From NCBI RefSeq assembly GCF_000013705.1, contig NC_007947.1, forward strand, positions 744,001-808,000: DNA of 64,000 nucleotides. The letters run 5' to 3'. Numbering within the stretch: the first letter of the stretch is position 1; every line of letters starts with the position of its first letter. Under the pieces are notes generated by a model. That model saw nothing but the letters and a program-made list of their open reading frames with translations. It searched no databases and was not told the DNA's origin. This document shows, one piece after another, positions 27,268-38,110 of this stretch. The position numbers and the translations under genes are program-made. The stretch comes from Methylobacillus flagellatus KT. Its GTDB lineage: Bacteria > Pseudomonadota > Gammaproteobacteria > Burkholderiales > Methylophilaceae.

Positions 27268-28451
27268 GCAAACTGGTACTGGTCCTGAACTGCGGTTCCT
27301 CCAGCATCAAGTTCGGCTTGTTCGACATCGGCCAGGCCGAGATTCCACGCAGGCCGCGCTGGAACGGCAAAGTGGATGGCATTCTCGGCCCCCATCCCAG
27401 CTACGGAGATAGCCTGACCAGGCCGTACCAGGTGGAGCTCGGTTGCGAGCATCCATATTCCGAGGCGTTGCGCTACATTATCGACCGTACACAGGCGCAA
27501 TTGCATGGCGATCGGTTGGTAGCGATTGCGCACCGCGTCGTGCATGGTGGCAGCAAGTATTTCAAGCCGGTGCGCGTGGATGATGAGGTCTTGCGCGACC
27601 TGCGCAGCTACATCCCCCTGGCGCCGCTGCACCAGCCTTTTGCCCTGGAGGCGATTGAACGCTTGCTGGAAATAGACCCTGGCCTGCCTCAGGTGGCTTG
27701 TTTCGATACCGCTTTCCACCATACCCTGCCCGAGGTCGAACAGGTCTTGCCACTGCCTTATGCGGCCTACGAGCGCGGCATCAGGCGTTATGGGTTTCAT
27801 GGATTGTCCTATGAGTACATGGCCATGCACCTGCCGGAGTTGGCCGGAGACCGGGCCAGGGGGCGCACCATCGTTGCGCACCTGGGCAGCGGTGCCAGCT
27901 TGTGCGGCATGCAGGATTTGCGCAGCATGGCAACCACCATGAGCTTTTCCGCGCTGGACGGCCTGATGATGGGCACACGCTGCGGTGCGCTCGACCCCGG
28001 CGTGCTACTGCACATGATGGAAGTTGAGCATCTTACGCCGGCCAGGGTAGGGGAAATGCTGTATCACGAATCCGGCCTGCTGGGCGTGTCCGGCATCGCA
28101 TCCGATCCGCGCGTATTGCTGCAATGCGAAGCAGCGGAGCCACGCGCGCGGCTGGCGCTGGCATTGTACGTGCGGCGCATCGTGCGGGAGATCGGTGCCA
28201 TGGCAGCGGCACTTGGTGGGCTGGACATGCTGGTGTTCACGGCCGGCATCGGGGAGCATAACGCAGAGATACGCAAGCGAGTGGTGGATGGACTGGACTT
28301 TCTTGGTTTGGAACTGGATGAAGCAGCCAACCAGGCGCATGCACAGGTGATTTCTGCGCCAGGTAGCCGGCCCCTGGCACTCGTGGCCTTGACGAACGAG
28401 GAGTGGATGGCTGCACGCCATGCACAGGCATTGCTGCGCTTCGATTTGTAA
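27264..28451 (+). CDS. ackA: Acetate kinase
   Basis: Cytoplasmic kinase of 395 residues making ATP and acetate from acetyl phosphate, reversibly. ASKHA-fold signatures: LVLNCGSSSIKFGLF, IAHRVVHGG, CFDTAFHHTLPE (catalytic Asp), AHLGSGASLCGM and FTAGIGEHNAEIRKRV. The ATG at 27264 overlaps the preceding stop by four bases and is preferred to a GTG three codons earlier. The gene forms a two-gene operon with the phosphotransacylase. No phosphoketolase gene is adjacent. No clear terminator follows. Confidence 0.94.
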   Translation: MSKLVLVLNCGSSSIKFGLFDIGQAEIPRRPRWNGKVDGILGPHPSYGDSLTRPYQVELGCEHPYSEALRYIIDRTQAQLHGDRLVAIAHRVVHGGSKYFKPVRVDDEVLRDLRSYIPLAPLHQPFALEAIERLLEIDPGLPQVACFDTAFHHTLPEVEQVLPLPYAAYERGIRRYGFHGLSYEYMAMHLPELAGDRARGRTIVAHLGSGASLCGMQDLRSMATTMSFSALDGLMMGTRCGALDPGVLLHMMEVEHLTPARVGEMLYHESGLLGVSGIASDPRVLLQCEAAEPRARLALALYVRRIVREIGAMAAALGGLDMLVFTAGIGEHNAEIRKRVVDGLDFLGLELDEAANQAHAQVISAPGSRPLALVALTNEEWMAARHAQALLRFDL

Positions 28452-28593
28452 AGCTTTGTAAGCGCCAGCTAAACTGCCATGGTTCTATGTAGAGTTGTGT
28501 AAATTAGTTTGCCGCGATAGGTTGTGAGCAAATAATATTGTTTTCAGGGCAGTGCATTGGCAGACAGCTGCGGCAAGCAAGGCGTCATAGCCG

Positions 28594-28621
28594 TTTAAAC
28601 TATTCCATTCAGATGTATAAC
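28594..28621 (+). promoter_or_regulatory. Candidate promoter abutting the mdtA start
   Basis: TTTAAA (28594-28599), a 16-base spacer and TATAAC (28616-28621) end only 5 bases before the mdtA ATG. No ribosome-binding site is seen, so a leaderless transcript is possible. Confidence 0.35.
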
Positions 28622-28626
28622 ATCCT

Positions 28627-29967
28627 ATGTCCACTCCATTATTGAAAACCCTGCGTCCTTGGCTCATCTTGTCCATTGTACTGGCAGCCGCCGCTTATGC
28701 GTTATGGAAGTATGTGCCTCTGTCGTCGTCGCCGGAGCACGGTCCCCCAGGGATGAGGCAAGGGATGCCGCCGGGTGCTGCCGGCGGTCCTGGAGCTGGC
28801 GGCCCGAGGCCTGGAGGCGGCTTCCCCGGCGGAGGCCGTTTTGGCATGTTCGGAGAGAGCATGCTGGTCAGTGTAGGCGAAGTAGTTCAGATGCCGCTTT
28901 CCGTGAAGCTGGATGCGGTAGGCACGGTGACTTCGCTCAATACAGTGAACGTTACGGCCCGGGTGGAAGGTCAGCTGAGCAGGATATTATTCACGGAAGG
29001 CCAAGAGGTGAAGCAGGGCGACGTGCTGGCCGAGATCGATCCGCGTCCTTATGAAGCGGCGCTCAGGCAGGCAGAGGGTATTGTGAGCCAGTACCGTGCC
29101 CAGCTCAGAAACGCCGAGATTGATCTTGCGCGCTATCAGGAATTGAAGGAAGAGGATTCGATCGCGATCCAGACACTGGATACCCAGGCAGCCCTGGTGC
29201 GCCAGTATCAGGGCAACCTGGACAATGCACTGGGCCAGCTCGAGGCAGCGAGGCTGAATCTGGACTTTACCAAGGTGCGGGCGCCGATCAGCGGACGCAT
29301 CGGCCTGCGACAGGTCGATGTCGGCAACCAGGTGTCGGTCAATGCCACTACGCCAATCACCGTACTGACGCAGACGCGTCCGATCAGCGTGGTATTCAGC
29401 CTGCCGGAGCAACAGCTTGCAACGGTAAGGCGGCAGTTGAGTCAGAATCCTGACAAGCTGGTGGTCGAGGCACTGGATCGCCAGCGTCAGGTACGCATTG
29501 CCAAAGGCAAAGTGGTGAGCATTGATAACCAGATCGACATTGCAACGGGCACATTCAAGCTGCGTGCGCGTTTCGACAATGCAGACGACAGCCTTTATCC
29601 CAACCAGTTTGTCAATGTGCGTCTGCAGGCCGCGGAAGTGCCCAATGCACTGTTGATTCCGGCTGGCGCCTTGCAGCGCGACGACCAGGGCACCTACGTC
29701 TATACGATAGATGCAGAGAAAAAGGTGTCGAAGCAGCGTATTACTGTCGGCATCAGCCAGGCTGAGCAGGTGGAGGTGCGCCAGGGGCTGGCCGCCGGGC
29801 AACGCATCGTGGTGGATGGTGTGGACAGGTTGTCGGATGGGATGGTGGTACGGGTTGCGGGCGAGGATGATGTTCTGCCTGCTGCAGGCAAGCAGGGAGA
29901 GCGCAGGCAAGGTGGCGCGGAGGGCAGGCGCGGAGCCGGTTCACCAGGCCGAGGCCCCGGCGCATGA
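28627..29967 (+). CDS. mdtA: RND efflux membrane fusion protein, MdtA-like
   Basis: Periplasmic adaptor of 446 residues linking the RND pump to the outer-membrane channel. An N-terminal membrane anchor ([16 protein letters not shown]) is followed by an unusual Gly/Pro-rich stretch at about residues 38-75. Then come the barrel-sandwich half-motifs ([20 protein letters not shown] and [18 protein letters not shown]), a coiled-coil hairpin of about 60 residues, and the beta-barrel and membrane-proximal domains ([18 protein letters not shown]). A Gly/Arg-rich tail closes it. The stop overlaps mdtB by four bases. Substrates cannot be told from sequence; E. coli MdtABC handles bile salts and novobiocin. 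Confidence 0.92.
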   Translation: MSTPLLKTLRPWLILSIVLAAAAYALWKYVPLSSSPEHGPPGMRQGMPPGAAGGPGAGGPRPGGGFPGGGRFGMFGESMLVSVGEVVQMPLSVKLDAVGTVTSLNTVNVTARVEGQLSRILFTEGQEVKQGDVLAEIDPRPYEAALRQAEGIVSQYRAQLRNAEIDLARYQELKEEDSIAIQTLDTQAALVRQYQGNLDNALGQLEAARLNLDFTKVRAPISGRIGLRQVDVGNQVSVNATTPITVLTQTRPISVVFSLPEQQLATVRRQLSQNPDKLVVEALDRQRQVRIAKGKVVSIDNQIDIATGTFKLRARFDNADDSLYPNQFVNVRLQAAEVPNALLIPAGALQRDDQGTYVYTIDAEKKVSKQRITVGISQAEQVEVRQGLAAGQRIVVDGVDRLSDGMVVRVAGEDDVLPAAGKQGERRQGGAEGRRGAGSPGRGPGA

Positions 29968-32900
29968 ATCCCTCCCGGGTTTTTATCGAAAGGCCGGTAG
30001 CGACTACGCTGCTGATGCTGGCCTTGCTTATATCAGGCCTGCTGGCCTATACCTTGTTGCCTGTCGCCTCCTTGCCGGAAGTGGAATATCCCACTATCCA
30101 GGTGAAGACCTTGTATCCCGGGGCCAGCCCCGAGGTGGTCAATTCCATGATCACAGCACCGTTGGAAAGCCAGCTCGGCAGGATTGCAGGCCTGGACGAA
30201 ATGTCTTCCAGCAGTTCAGGCGGCGCTTCGGTGATCACACTGCGCTTCAACCTCAATACGAGCCTGGGCATTGCCGAGCAAGGCGTGCAAGCCGCGATCA
30301 ATACCGCATCCAACCTGCTGCCCAATGATTTGCCGACTCAGCCGGTCTACAGCAAGGTCAATCCTGCTGATGTCCCTGTGTTGACCCTGGCCGTCACTTC
30401 CGACGCCTTGCCCCTGCCCAAGGTGCAGGACCTGGTCGATACGCGGCTCGCACAGAAGATCGCGCAGATTTCAGGTGTCGGCATGGTCAGCATCAGTGGT
30501 GGGCAGCGGCCGGCAGTACGCGTCAGCGCCAATCCCACCGCGCTGGCGGCTTATGGCCTCAGCCTGGAGTCCATCCGGACGGCGATTGCCAGCAATAACC
30601 TGAACGGATCCAAGGGCAGCTTCAACGGTGCCACGCGCTCTACCATCATCGATGCCAATGATCAGATGCGCAGCGTCGAGGAGTATCGCAACCTGGTGCT
30701 GAGCTACCAGAATGGCGCGCCGATAAGGCTCAAGGACGTGGCTGAGGCCTATGACGGTGCCGAAAACGAATACCTCGCCGCGTGGGCAAATGACAAGCCG
30801 GCCGTCATCGTCAATATCCAGCGCCAGCCCGGGGCGAATGTGATCGAGGTGGTCGAGCGTGTGCGGGACATGTTGCCCAGCCTCAAGGAAAGCCTGCCAG
30901 AGAATGTGCATGTCTCCATCCTGAGCGACCGCAGTCACACCATCCAGGCTTCGGTGAGGGATACGCAGTTCGAACTGCTGCTTGCGATCGGGCTGGTAGT
31001 CCTGGTGACTTTCCTTTTCCTGCAGGATGCCCGTGCAACCCTGATACCGTCCATTGCCGTGCCACTGTCGTTGATCGGCACCTTTGGCGTCATGTACCTG
31101 GCTGGGTTTTCCCTCAATAACCTTACCTTGATGGCATTGACGATTGCCACCGGCTTCGTCATCGACGATGCCATCGTCATGCTGGAAAATATCGAGCGCT
31201 ACATTGAGCAGGGAGACAGTCCGCTGCAGGCGGCATTGAAGGGTTCGAAGCAGATCAGCTTCACCATCATTTCATTGACGGTTTCACTGGTTGCCGTATT
31301 GATTCCGCTCCTTTTCATGAGCGATATTGCCGGACGCTTGTTCCGCGAGTTTGCGTTGACCCTCGCCATCGCCATTCTCGTATCGATGCTGATTTCTCTG
31401 ACCTTGACCCCCATGTTGTGCTCGTTATGGCTCAAACATGTGCCACACACCGAAAAGGGGCGGTTTTCTCAGGCCGGCGCCCGGATGATGCAGGGGCTCA
31501 TCACGCATTATGGCCGCGCATTGAAATGGGTGTTGTCGCATCAGTGGTCGACACTGTTTGCAGCATTGGTGACGCTGCTCATTACGGTGCTGCTCTATCT
31601 CTATTTGCCCAAGGGTTTCTTCCCGACCCAGGACACCGGGTTGATCCAGGGGATCAGCGAGGCACCACAGTCGGCGTCATTTAACGCCATGGCAAGAAAG
31701 CAAGCGCATCTGGCCCGCGTGATCCAGCGCGACCCGGCCGTGGAAAGCGTGTCATCCTACATCGGGGTAGACGGTACCAACGAAGCGCTTAATACCGGAC
31801 GTTTGCTGATCAACCTCAAGCCCCATGCGGATCGCGACGTGACCGCCAGTCAGGTGATCGCCCGTCTCAAGCAGGCGACGGCGGATATCCCGGATTTCAA
31901 GCTCTACCTGCAGCCGGTGCAGGATCTCACCATAGAGGACAAGAGCAGCCGCACACAGTACCGCTTCTTGCTCACGGACCCCGATATCAGCGTGCTGCAG
32001 TCTGCCATGCCGCGCGTGCTGGAACGCCTGGGCCAGTTGCCGCAGATCACCGATGTCGCCAGTGACCTTCAGGGCAAGGGCCTGCAGGCTTTCCTGGTGA
32101 TAGACCGTGACAATGCGGCCCGGCTCGGGGTGACCGTTGCCAATATCAATGCGGTGTTGTACAACGCTTTCGGCCAACGGCTGATTTCCACCATCTACAC
32201 CCAGGCCAACCAATACCGTGTGGTCATGGAAGTGCCGCCCAACTTCCGCAGCGGCCCTGTGGCGCTCGCCAATCTCTATGTGCCCGGGAGCAGCACCGAT
32301 AGCGCAGGCAATGTAGTGACGACGCAGGTGCCACTCAATACACTGGTACACGTTGAGGAGCGCAACACCTTGCTCACCATTAACCATATCGGCCAATTCC
32401 CTGCCGCCACCGTGTCTTTCAATCTGGCTGAAAATGTCGCGCTGGGTGATGCTGTGGCGGCTATTCGAGAGGCCGTGGCCGGGCTGCAGTTGCCGGGCAG
32501 TGTACAGACCCGGTTCCAGGGAGCGGCGCTGGCATTCGAGGCTTCGCTTTCCAATACCTTGTTCCTGATCCTGGCGGCGCTGGTATGCATGTATATCGTA
32601 CTCGGCATCCTGTATGAGAGCTTTATCCATCCAGTGACCATTCTTTCCACGCTGCCTTCAGCAACCGTGGGGGCGATGCTGGCATTGTGGGTGTACGGAC
32701 ATGAAATCGGCATGGTGGCCATCATCGGCATCATCTTACTGATCGGCATCGTGAAGAAGAACGCCATCATGATGATCGATTTTGCACTGGCTGCGGAGCG
32801 CGAGCAGGGGCTCAAGCCGGTAGATGCGATCTACCAGGCCTGCCTGCTGCGTTTCCGCCCCATCCTGATGACGACCATGGCAGCCTTGTTCGGCGCCTTA

Positions 32901-33098
32901 CCGCTGATGTTTTCCACCGGGGCGGGCGCGGAATTGCGGCAGCCCCTAGGTATTACCATGGTGGGTGGGCTGTTGCTGTCGCAATTGCTGACCATCTTCA
33001 CTACGCCTGTGATTTACCTGATGTTCGATCGTCTGGTGCGGCGCCGACGTGCCAGTGCGGAACGCCGTAGCGGCAACACGGGTGAGGAGCTGGCCTGA
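29964..33098 (+). CDS. mdtB: RND multidrug efflux transporter, MdtB-like
   Basis: Inner-membrane proton-driven pump of 1044 residues, HAE-1 family, with 12 membrane segments and two large periplasmic loops. It begins [31 protein letters not shown]. The TM4 proton-relay aspartates lie in [18 protein letters not shown]. The C-terminal repeat has [20 protein letters not shown]. The gene order A-B-C with two different RND subunits matches E. coli mdtABC, where MdtB and MdtC form a B2C trimer. It overlaps mdtA by four bases and lies 19 bases before mdtC. Confidence 0.93.
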   Translation: MNPSRVFIERPVATTLLMLALLISGLLAYTLLPVASLPEVEYPTIQVKTLYPGASPEVVNSMITAPLESQLGRIAGLDEMSSSSSGGASVITLRFNLNTSLGIAEQGVQAAINTASNLLPNDLPTQPVYSKVNPADVPVLTLAVTSDALPLPKVQDLVDTRLAQKIAQISGVGMVSISGGQRPAVRVSANPTALAAYGLSLESIRTAIASNNLNGSKGSFNGATRSTIIDANDQMRSVEEYRNLVLSYQNGAPIRLKDVAEAYDGAENEYLAAWANDKPAVIVNIQRQPGANVIEVVERVRDMLPSLKESLPENVHVSILSDRSHTIQASVRDTQFELLLAIGLVVLVTFLFLQDARATLIPSIAVPLSLIGTFGVMYLAGFSLNNLTLMALTIATGFVIDDAIVMLENIERYIEQGDSPLQAALKGSKQISFTIISLTVSLVAVLIPLLFMSDIAGRLFREFALTLAIAILVSMLISLTLTPMLCSLWLKHVPHTEKGRFSQAGARMMQGLITHYGRALKWVLSHQWSTLFAALVTLLITVLLYLYLPKGFFPTQDTGLIQGISEAPQSASFNAMARKQAHLARVIQRDPAVESVSSYIGVDGTNEALNTGRLLINLKPHADRDVTASQVIARLKQATADIPDFKLYLQPVQDLTIEDKSSRTQYRFLLTDPDISVLQSAMPRVLERLGQLPQITDVASDLQGKGLQAFLVIDRDNAARLGVTVANINAVLYNAFGQRLISTIYTQANQYRVVMEVPPNFRSGPVALANLYVPGSSTDSAGNVVTTQVPLNTLVHVEERNTLLTINHIGQFPAATVSFNLAENVALGDAVAAIREAVAGLQLPGSVQTRFQGAALAFEASLSNTLFLILAALVCMYIVLGILYESFIHPVTILSTLPSATVGAMLALWVYGHEIGMVAIIGIILLIGIVKKNAIMMIDFALAAEREQGLKPVDAIYQACLLRFRPILMTTMAALFGALPLMFSTGAGAELRQPLGITMVGGLLLSQLLTIFTTPVIYLMFDRLVRRRRASAERRSGNTGEELA

Positions 33099-33117
33099 TG
33101 CAGGCGGAAGGCCTCGC

Positions 33118-36100
33118 ATGAAGCGCATCATTTCCTGGTCCAGGCTCAGGCCCGATGAGCGCGGACCTGCCTCCCTGTTCATCCTGCGGCCAGTGATGAC
33201 CCTGCTGGTGTCGCTGGGCATGATGCTTGCGGGCTGGCTGGCTTTTGGCCTGTTGCCGGTTGCGCCGTTGCCGCAGGTGGATTTCCCGACGATCAATGTT
33301 ACCGCCTCGCTGGCCGGTGCGAACCCGGAGACCATGGCCTCTTCGGTGGCGACACCGCTAGAGCGTAGCCTGGGCCGGATATCGGGCATCAGCGAAATTA
33401 CGTCATCCAGTTCCCAGGGGAGCACGTCGATTACCTTGCAGTTCAACCTGGACAAGGATATCGATGTCGCTGCACGGGAAGTGCAGGCCGCAATCAATGC
33501 GGCTGCGAGCATGTTGCCCAGCGGCATGCCGAATCGACCCAGCTATCGCAAGATCAATCCGGCGGATATGCCGAGCATGGTGCTTACCATGACTTCCAGA
33601 ACCAAGAGCATGGGTGAGCTGTACGACCTGGCTACCAACATGGTGTCGCGCAAGATTTCGCAAGTACAGGGGGTGAGCCAGGTCAATGTCGCAGGCAGCT
33701 CCCTGCCGGCAGTACGCGTGGATATCAATCCCGATGCCTTGGTTCAGCAAGGACTGTCGCTGGATGCAGTACGCAATGCCATCAGCGCTGCTAATGGCAA
33801 CGGCCCCAAGGGATATCTGCAGAATGACGAATACCGTTGGCAGCTGGATGCGGATGACCGCCTGCTGCGTGCCAAGGATTACCGCTCACTCATCATCGCC
33901 ACCAATCAAGGTGCGGTGACGCGCCTGAGCGACGTGGCCAGGGTGTATGACTCGGTGGAGGATATCCGCAACGTGGGCTTCCACAATAACCAGCGTGCCA
34001 TCCTGCTGATGGTCAGCCGCGAGCCGGGCGCCAACATCATCGAGATGATTGAGCGTATCCATGCAGAGCTGCCCAGCATCCAGAGTAGCCTGGGCGAGGA
34101 TATCAAGCTCACCGTTGTGGAAGACCGCAGCCCGAATATCCGTGCTTCCCTGCACGAAGCCGAGCTGACACTGGTGATTGCGGTGGCGCTTGTGATCCTG
34201 GTAGTGTTTCTTTTCCTGCGAAATAGTCGCGCGACGCTGATTCCTGCGTTGGCCGTGCCGGTGTCGCTGATATCAACCTTTGCCGTCATGTATCTTTGTG
34301 GGTATTCACTGAATAACCTGACCTTGATGGCGCTGATCATCGCCACGGGTTTTGTCGTGGATGATGCCATCGTGGTGGTTGAGCATATCAGCAAGCGCAT
34401 CGAGCAGGGTGAAGCGCCGCTCCGGGCTTCGTTGCGCGGTGCCCGTGAAGTCGGCTTTACCGTGGTGTCCATGAGCTTTTCGCTGGTGGCGGTGTTCATC
34501 CCGCTGCTGTTCATGGGAGATATCACTGGCCGCCTGTTCCGGGAGTTTGCAGTGACGCTGTCTGTCGCGATCCTGGTCTCGCTGTTCGTCTCGCTGACGC
34601 TGACGCCCATGCTGTGCGCCTATCTGCTCAGGCGTCAAGATGCTGCGACCATTGAGGGAGAAAGCGCCCCGGAGAGACGCAGAGCAGGCTTGTTCATCCG
34701 CATACAGCGCCGCTACCGCCAGAGCCTGGCCTGGGCTTTGGATCATGCTGCGGGGATGATGGTGATCCTGCTGTTCGCAGTTGCGGTCAATGTCTACCTC
34801 TATATTGCCATCCCCAAGGGGATGTTTCCGGAGCAGGATACTGGCCGGCTGTTTGGCAATGCCCGCGCGGACCAAGGCGTGTCGTTCAATGAGCTACAGA
34901 GAAAGCTGGAAGCATTCCGCAGCATCCTGCTGGCAGATCCCGCAGTAGACCAGGTCATGGGGATGTCGGGTAGTGGACGCGGGCCGGGTGCCTCCACCAA
35001 TTCCGGCAACTTTATCATTATCCTCAAGAACATTCGCGAGCGTGAGTCGGCACAAGCCGTCATTGCACGCTTGCGGCCCAAGCTGGCGCAAGTGCCGGGG
35101 GCCTCCATGTTCCTGGTCAATATGCAGGATTTGCGCATCGGCGGCCGATCTACCGATTCCAGCTACCAGATGACACTGAAGAGCGATGATGTCAAAGACC
35201 TACGCAAATGGGAGAACAAGGTATTGGAGACTCTGCAATCCTTGCCCGATATCACGGATGTTGGCGGCGGCGGCCGCAGCCGTTCAATACAGGTTTTCCT
35301 CGATATAGACCGCGAGGCGGCCAAACGCCTGGGTATCGACGTTGAGATGGTGATTGCGCTGCTGAACAACTCCTACGCCCAGCGCCAGATTTCCACGATT
35401 TACGAAGACCAGAACCAGTACCGCGTGGTCATGGGTGTGGACGAAAAATACATGCAGGGCCCCGATATCTTGTCTAGCCTTTATGTGCTGACTGCCAGCG
35501 GCAACCGTGTACCGCTGTCCAACCTCGTGAGCCTGAGTTACAACAATGCACCGCCAAGGATAGAGCACGAGGGGCAGTTCGCCTCCGTGACCTATTCCTT
35601 CAATCTGCCAGAGGGCGGTAATCTCGAATATGCGAAGCAGAAGATCAGGAGTGCCCTTGCCGATCTCAAAATGCCGCTCAACGTGCAGGCGACCTTTTCC
35701 GGTACGGCCAGCGCCCAAAGCAAAGTGCTCAAGCAAATGCCATGGCTGATCCTGGCTGCGCTGGTTTCGGTCTATATTGTCCTGGGCATGCTGTACGAGA
35801 GTTACGTCCATCCACTCACCATCCTCTCGACACTGCCTTCTGCAGGTGTGGGTGCGTTGCTCGCCTTGATCCTGTTCGATACGCCGCTCACCCTCATCGC
35901 CTTGATCGGCATCATCCTCCTGATTGGCATCGTCAAGAAAAACGCCATTCTCATGATCGATTTCGCACTGGTGGCGGAGCGCGAACGTGGCTTGTCTTCC
36001 AGGGATGCCATCATGGATGCCTGCCAGCAGCGTCTGCGCCCCATTCTCATGACGACCATGGCGGCGTTGCTGGGCGCATTGCCATTGATATTCGGCACCG

Positions 36101-36273
36101 ACGGCGATGCGCCATTGCGTCGGCCTCTGGGTATCGCGATCGTCGGCGGCCTGCTGCTGAGTCAGTTGCTTACCTTATACACCACACCCGTGGTCTATCT
36201 TTACCTTGATCGTTTACGCCTGTGGGTCTTGCGTCGCAAGCCGCAGGCCGCAATGATGGAGAAAACGGAATGA
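33118..36273 (+). CDS. mdtC: RND multidrug efflux transporter, MdtC-like
   Basis: Second RND pump subunit, 1051 residues, same fold as MdtB but clearly distinct. The TM4 relay is TGFVVDDAIVVVEHISKR, and the C-terminal half has [20 protein letters not shown]. The ATG at 33118 with GGAAGG at 33106-33111 is the start; the frame is open upstream to 33049 inside mdtB. The N-terminus carries about 18 extra basic residues before FILRPVMTLLVSLG. It overlaps the outer-membrane factor gene by four bases, so the four genes form one operon. Confidence 0.93.
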   Translation: MKRIISWSRLRPDERGPASLFILRPVMTLLVSLGMMLAGWLAFGLLPVAPLPQVDFPTINVTASLAGANPETMASSVATPLERSLGRISGISEITSSSSQGSTSITLQFNLDKDIDVAAREVQAAINAAASMLPSGMPNRPSYRKINPADMPSMVLTMTSRTKSMGELYDLATNMVSRKISQVQGVSQVNVAGSSLPAVRVDINPDALVQQGLSLDAVRNAISAANGNGPKGYLQNDEYRWQLDADDRLLRAKDYRSLIIATNQGAVTRLSDVARVYDSVEDIRNVGFHNNQRAILLMVSREPGANIIEMIERIHAELPSIQSSLGEDIKLTVVEDRSPNIRASLHEAELTLVIAVALVILVVFLFLRNSRATLIPALAVPVSLISTFAVMYLCGYSLNNLTLMALIIATGFVVDDAIVVVEHISKRIEQGEAPLRASLRGAREVGFTVVSMSFSLVAVFIPLLFMGDITGRLFREFAVTLSVAILVSLFVSLTLTPMLCAYLLRRQDAATIEGESAPERRRAGLFIRIQRRYRQSLAWALDHAAGMMVILLFAVAVNVYLYIAIPKGMFPEQDTGRLFGNARADQGVSFNELQRKLEAFRSILLADPAVDQVMGMSGSGRGPGASTNSGNFIIILKNIRERESAQAVIARLRPKLAQVPGASMFLVNMQDLRIGGRSTDSSYQMTLKSDDVKDLRKWENKVLETLQSLPDITDVGGGGRSRSIQVFLDIDREAAKRLGIDVEMVIALLNNSYAQRQISTIYEDQNQYRVVMGVDEKYMQGPDILSSLYVLTASGNRVPLSNLVSLSYNNAPPRIEHEGQFASVTYSFNLPEGGNLEYAKQKIRSALADLKMPLNVQATFSGTASAQSKVLKQMPWLILAALVSVYIVLGMLYESYVHPLTILSTLPSAGVGALLALILFDTPLTLIALIGIILLIGIVKKNAILMIDFALVAERERGLSSRDAIMDACQQRLRPILMTTMAALLGALPLIFGTDGDAPLRRPLGIAIVGGLLLSQLLTLYTTPVVYLYLDRLRLWVLRRKPQAAMMEKTE

Positions 36274-37703
36274 ATTCTTTCTCTGCCAAGCTAGGCGTTA
36301 TCGGCTTGTCCCTGTTGTTGCCGGCATGCATGGTCGGTCCGGATTACCGCAGGCCGCAAACCGTGGCGCCTGCCGCATTCAAGCATCAGGAAGGGTGGAG
36401 CATCGCTGCCCCAGCCGATGACATTCCCAAGGGGGAATGGTGGAAGCGCTATGGCGATGCAGAACTCAACCAGCTGGTCGCCCGCCTCAACAACAGCAAT
36501 CTGACCCTGGCCCAGTATGAAGCACAATACCGGCAGGCCTTCGCCCTGGCGCAAAGCGCCCGCGGCGCCTTGTGGCCTCAGCTGAATGCAACGCTGGGCA
36601 AGACCAGGGCGGGACAGGGAGCGGGCAGTTCGACCTCCAGCCAGGCCGTGCAGGTCAGTGGCATACGCACCACTTACAATGCTGCTCTGAATGCAAGCTG
36701 GGAAATCGATATCTGGGGCCGTTTGCGGCGTACCCTGGAAGCAAACAGGGCCAGTGCGGAGGCTAGCCTCGCCACCCTGGCGGCCATGCGGCTCAGCATG
36801 CAGTCCGAGCTGGTGCAGAACTATCTGCAGCTCCGGGTCATGGACCAGCAAAAGCGGCTTTTGACAGAAACCGCGGACACCTACCGCCGTGTAGTGCAGT
36901 TGACCGAGAGCCAGTACAAGCGTGGCGTAGTGGCAAGCGCCGATGTCGCTGCGGCCACCACCCAGCTCAAGAATACGGAAGCGGAATTGGTTGATTTGGT
37001 CTGGCAGCGGGCGCAGCTGGAAAACGCGATTGCCGTGCTGATCGGGGAGGCGCCTGCGAATTTCAGCCTGGCTGAAGCCGATACAATGCCGCAATTGCCT
37101 GCCGTGCCGGCAGCCGTGCCAAGCCAACTACTTGAGCGCAGGCCGGATGTGGCGGCAGCAGAGCGCTCAGTCATGGCGGCCAATGCCAATATCGGGGTGG
37201 CCAAGTCCGCCTATTACCCGAGCTTGACCTTGTCGGCGACGGGCGGATACCGTAGCAGAACATTTGATGACTGGATGACCATGCCCAACCGCTATTGGTC
37301 GGTCGGGCCACAACTTGCCATGACCTTATTCAACGGCCTGCAGAACAAGTATAACGTTGTGCAAGCCGAGGCCAGTTACGATGCCGCAGTGGCTGGCTAT
37401 CGACAGACAGTCCTGACCGCATTTCAGGAAGTCGAGGATTACCTAGTGGCATTGCACACCTTGGGTGAGGAGGCCACGCTGCGGGAAGAGTCTGTGGCGG
37501 CAGCGCGCAAGGCGCTCAGGCAATATACCAATCAATACCGTGTCGGCCTGATTGGTTTTCTGGACGTAGTGACCGCCCAGACCACGGCGCTCAATAGTGA
37601 GCGTACGCTGCTGACCTTGCAGCAAAGCCGCCTGATCAGCAGCGTGCAATTGATTGCTGCGCTGGGTGGCGGCTGGGATGGTTTGCCTATACAGAATAAA
37701 TGA
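36270..37703 (+). CDS. Outer-membrane efflux lipoprotein, NodT/OprM family
   Basis: TolC-like outer-membrane channel of 477 residues. The N-terminus is a lipoprotein signal with lipobox LPAC, Cys20 being the lipidated residue, followed by MVGPDYRRP, the OprM/NodT opening. Two OEP repeats are present, with motifs ASWEIDIWGRLRRTLEA and AAERSVMAANANIGVAKSAYYPSL. The ATG at 36270 overlaps the mdtC stop (ATGA). It completes a tripartite pump; E. coli mdtABC lacks a dedicated channel and uses TolC, so this operon is self-contained. Confidence 0.93.
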   Translation: MNSFSAKLGVIGLSLLLPACMVGPDYRRPQTVAPAAFKHQEGWSIAAPADDIPKGEWWKRYGDAELNQLVARLNNSNLTLAQYEAQYRQAFALAQSARGALWPQLNATLGKTRAGQGAGSSTSSQAVQVSGIRTTYNAALNASWEIDIWGRLRRTLEANRASAEASLATLAAMRLSMQSELVQNYLQLRVMDQQKRLLTETADTYRRVVQLTESQYKRGVVASADVAAATTQLKNTEAELVDLVWQRAQLENAIAVLIGEAPANFSLAEADTMPQLPAVPAAVPSQLLERRPDVAAAERSVMAANANIGVAKSAYYPSLTLSATGGYRSRTFDDWMTMPNRYWSVGPQLAMTLFNGLQNKYNVVQAEASYDAAVAGYRQTVLTAFQEVEDYLVALHTLGEEATLREESVAAARKALRQYTNQYRVGLIGFLDVVTAQTTALNSERTLLTLQQSRLISSVQLIAALGGGWDGLPIQNK

Positions 37704-38110
37704 CGGATGCCTGATACTTGCCGCCGCCGGTGACCTGCCATCAAGGCTGGAGTGCGCGGCAGCATGGCGAGGCAGGCTGTTGCAACATCTGCTCATTTGC
37801 AACTGACACTGGTCATCTGACAATATTCCCAGGGCCTACCACTTGCCCCATGCCGGGAGAGCCTGTCACCGACATCGTAGGCCTTTGGCGGCAATATTGG
37901 CCTGACATCGCTCTCCTGCCGCATCCCAGCCCTTGCACATGTATGGCTCGTCATCCGTGGTCTGGCGCGAAATGCATTGTGCTGTGAGACAGCGCCATGC
38001 TGCGTCAGGATGAGATGCTTCTGACAAGATTGTCAGTGACTGACTGACAGATTCGAACAGCCCGGGCTGCTAGAGTCAACATTCACTACAATCTGAGCCG
38101 GAGATCTATC
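37704..38110. other. Intergenic region between the efflux operon and the esterase gene
   Basis: 407 bases with no convincing gene. The proximal part shows nothing recognisable and no strong terminator after the outer-membrane factor. The distal 100 bases hold the overlapping palindromes listed separately and a GGAG ribosome-binding site at 38100-38103. Confidence 0.6.
38021..38049. promoter_or_regulatory. Overlapping palindromes, candidate operator of the esterase gene
   Basis: CTGACAA-GA-TTGTCAG (38021-38036) is a perfect 16-base palindrome. Its right arm also pairs with a third copy: TGTCAGT (38031-38037) and ACTGACA (38043-38049) around GACTG. The gene starts at 38111. The spacing resembles sites for TetR-type repressors; the regulator is not identified. 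Confidence 0.5.
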
